Source: Streptomyces morookaense (lineage in GTDB: Bacteria > Actinomycetota > Actinomycetes > Streptomycetales > Streptomycetaceae). From it: DNA of 64,000 bases. Position numbers and translations under genes: made by a program. A model generated the notes under the pieces. It did not search any database, was not told the origin of the DNA, and worked only from the letters and a program-made list of their open reading frames with translations. This document shows, piece by piece, positions 62,848 to 64,000 of this stretch (the first letter of the stretch is position 1; the number at the start of each line of letters is the position of its first letter). The stretch lies in assembly GCF_013030945.1 (NCBI RefSeq), contig NZ_JABBXF010000006.1, forward strand, positions 124,001 through 188,000, written 5' to 3'.

Positions 62848-63825
62848 ATGCATGCGATCACCATTCCCGTTCCCGGCGGACCCGAGGCCCTCGTGTGGGC
62901 GGAGGTCCCCGACCCCGTGCCCGGCGCGGGCGAGGTACTGGTCGAGGTCGTCGCCAGTGCCGTCAACCGTGCCGATCTGCTGCAGCGGCAGGGCTTCTAC
63001 GACCCACCGCCCGGTGCGTCCCCCTACCCCGGTCTCGAATGCTCCGGTCGGATCGCCGCGCTCGGTCCCGGAGTGAGCGGCTGGGCGGTCGGTGACGAGG
63101 TGTGCGCGCTGCTGGCCGGCGGCGGCTACGCGGAGAAAGTCTGCGTGCCGGTCGGTCAGTTGCTCCCCGTACCGGACGGCATGGACATCGTCACGGCGGC
63201 CGCTCTGCCCGAAGTGACGGCCACTGTGTGGTCAAACGTTTTCATGGTGGCGCACCTCCGCCCCGGTGAGACGTTCCTCGCGCACGGCGGCGGCAGCGGA
63301 ATCGGCACCATGGCCGTCCAGTTGGCCAAAGCGGTCGGGGCGCGCGTCGCGGTGACCGCGGGAGGCCAGGACAAGCTGGAGCGCTGCCGCGAGCTGGGTG
63401 CCGACATCCTCATCGACTACCGCGAACAGGACTTCGTCGAGGAACTGCACAAGGTGACCGGCGGAGTCGGCGCCGACGTCATCCTGGACATCGTCGGGGC
63501 GAAGTACCTGCAGCGGAACATCGACGCCCTGGCGGTCAACGGCCGGCTCGCCATCATCGGTCTGCAGGGCGGCCGCAAGGCCGAGATCGATCTGGGCAAG
63601 CTGCTGGCGAAGCGGGCGGCCGTCACGGCGACCTCGCTGCGCGGGCGGCCGCTCGCGGAGAAGGCGGCCATCGTGGCGGCCGTGCGGGAGCACGTGTGGC
63701 CGCTGATCGCCGGCGGGCGGGTGCGGGCGGTCGTCGACCGGACGATTCCCATGCGGGACGCCGCTGCCGCGCACCGGGTGCTGGAGGAGAGCGCGCACGT
63801 CGGCAAGGTGCTGCTCACGACATGA
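62848..63825 (+). CDS. NADPH:quinone oxidoreductase (zinc-independent MDR)
   Basis: A 325-residue medium-chain reductase related to quinone oxidoreductase and TP53I3-type enzymes. Family features are AVNRADLLQRQGFYDPPPGASPYPGLECSG, VGDEVCALLAGGGYAEKVCVP and AHGGGSGIGTMAVQLAKAVGARVAVTAG. No catalytic zinc ligands are seen. The ATG of MHAITIPVPGG is the usual start; an upstream frame would add 25 residues. It ends overlapping a short frame (ATGA). Confidence 0.93.
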   Translation: MHAITIPVPGGPEALVWAEVPDPVPGAGEVLVEVVASAVNRADLLQRQGFYDPPPGASPYPGLECSGRIAALGPGVSGWAVGDEVCALLAGGGYAEKVCVPVGQLLPVPDGMDIVTAAALPEVTATVWSNVFMVAHLRPGETFLAHGGGSGIGTMAVQLAKAVGARVAVTAGGQDKLERCRELGADILIDYREQDFVEELHKVTGGVGADVILDIVGAKYLQRNIDALAVNGRLAIIGLQGGRKAEIDLGKLLAKRAAVTATSLRGRPLAEKAAIVAAVREHVWPLIAGGRVRAVVDRTIPMRDAAAAHRVLEESAHVGKVLLTT

Positions 63826-63905
63826 GCGGCACGGCCGCGTCACCCGACCGGACGGCCACCGGTGCGCCGCGGCCGGGCAGGGGTGTGAGGGTGGGGGTGA
63901 TGTGA
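63822..63905 (+). CDS. Short frame overlapping the quinone oxidoreductase stop
   Basis: ATG overlaps the previous stop (ATGA) and opens 27 codons, MSGTAASPDRTATGAPRPG on to RVGVM, ended by a TGA. Beyond that TGA the same frame continues as hydrophobic coding sequence to the window end. It may be the true N-terminus of that gene with a nonsense change, or a chance frame. Confidence 0.4.
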   Translation: MSGTAASPDRTATGAPRPGRGVRVGVM

Positions 63906-63920
63906 CTCCTGCGAAGGGCG

Positions 63921-64000
63921 GTGGCGGCCGTGTGGATTGCCGGGGCCCTGGCCGGGCTGGCCATGGTGGTGCCGGGGGTGCTCATACCGGTGGTACCGGT
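63921..64000 (+). CDS. Start of a membrane protein (partial)
   Basis: From a GTG the frame reads VAAVWIAGALAGLAMVVPGV and on to LIPVVP at the window end, a clear membrane helix. In the same frame an upstream LLRRA follows a TGA. The protein is unknown; only 26 codons are visible. Confidence 0.5.
   Translation, partial: MAAVWIAGALAGLAMVVPGVLIPVVP

Overview
This window is the origin-proximal core of a Streptomyces (or very close actinomycete) chromosome. Evidence: very high GC with G/C-biased third codon positions; frequent GTG and some TTG starts; a multi-DnaA-box oriC between dnaA and dnaN; parS sites of the form TGTTTCACGTGAAACA around parAB; and actinobacterial markers (crgA, DUF3566 and DLW-39 proteins, class E sortases, the pknB-pbpA-rodA-pstP-fhaB-fhaA operon). 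From memory the order closely follows the S. coelicolor region from about SCO3890 downwards; no database was searched.

Layout. 0-7.4 kb: trxB end, trxA, a GNAT gene, parB-parA with five parS-type sites, then rsmG, khpB, yidC, yidD, rnpA, rpmH, mostly leftward. 7.8-20.1 kb: dnaA, oriC, dnaN, gnd, recF, a DciA-like DUF721 gene, gyrB, gyrA and a DUF3566 gene, all rightward. 20.2-25.6 kb: tRNA-Ile, a DLW-39 protein, a tail-anchored Ser/Thr kinase with an HTH partner, tRNA-Ala, a decayed TetR/MFS scar, a DUF5324 protein, cyclophilin, a zinc-finger rhomboid, and a second DnaA-box cluster. 25.6-38.3 kb: crgA, DUF881, three class E sortases with pabA among them, facing the leftward cell-wall/signalling operon fhaA-fhaB-pstP-rodA-pbpA-pknB. 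38.6-43 kb: tRNA-Leu, proS, azoR with a divergent HxlR regulator and a palindromic operator, a J-domain protein and a rhodanese.

43-64 kb is a catabolic and accessory block: acyl-CoA dehydrogenase, paaABCDE (phenylacetyl-CoA epoxidase), a DUF5819-HTTM membrane pair, an RNA methyltransferase, divergent paaN and paaH-paaR, an Lrp-type regulator divergent from bkdABC (branched-chain 2-oxoacid dehydrogenase), mobA-DUF6457 and moeA, a two-helix K+ channel, a quinone oxidoreductase and the start of a membrane gene.

How it fits together: the left part is the replication, segregation and membrane-insertion core, with genes left of oriC mostly leftward and most of the next 10 kb rightward, so transcription mostly runs with the forks. 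The pknB operon and the paa operon run against the right-hand fork. The most unusual signal is that three catabolic promoters (paaA, paaN/paaH, bkdA) share an 18-bp TetR-type operator, probably for the PaaR encoded here, and each also has an exact consensus DnaA box 20-36 bp upstream of that operator. Perfect or near-perfect DnaA boxes also occur at parA, dnaA and in front of crgA, suggesting that DnaA acts well beyond oriC in this region.
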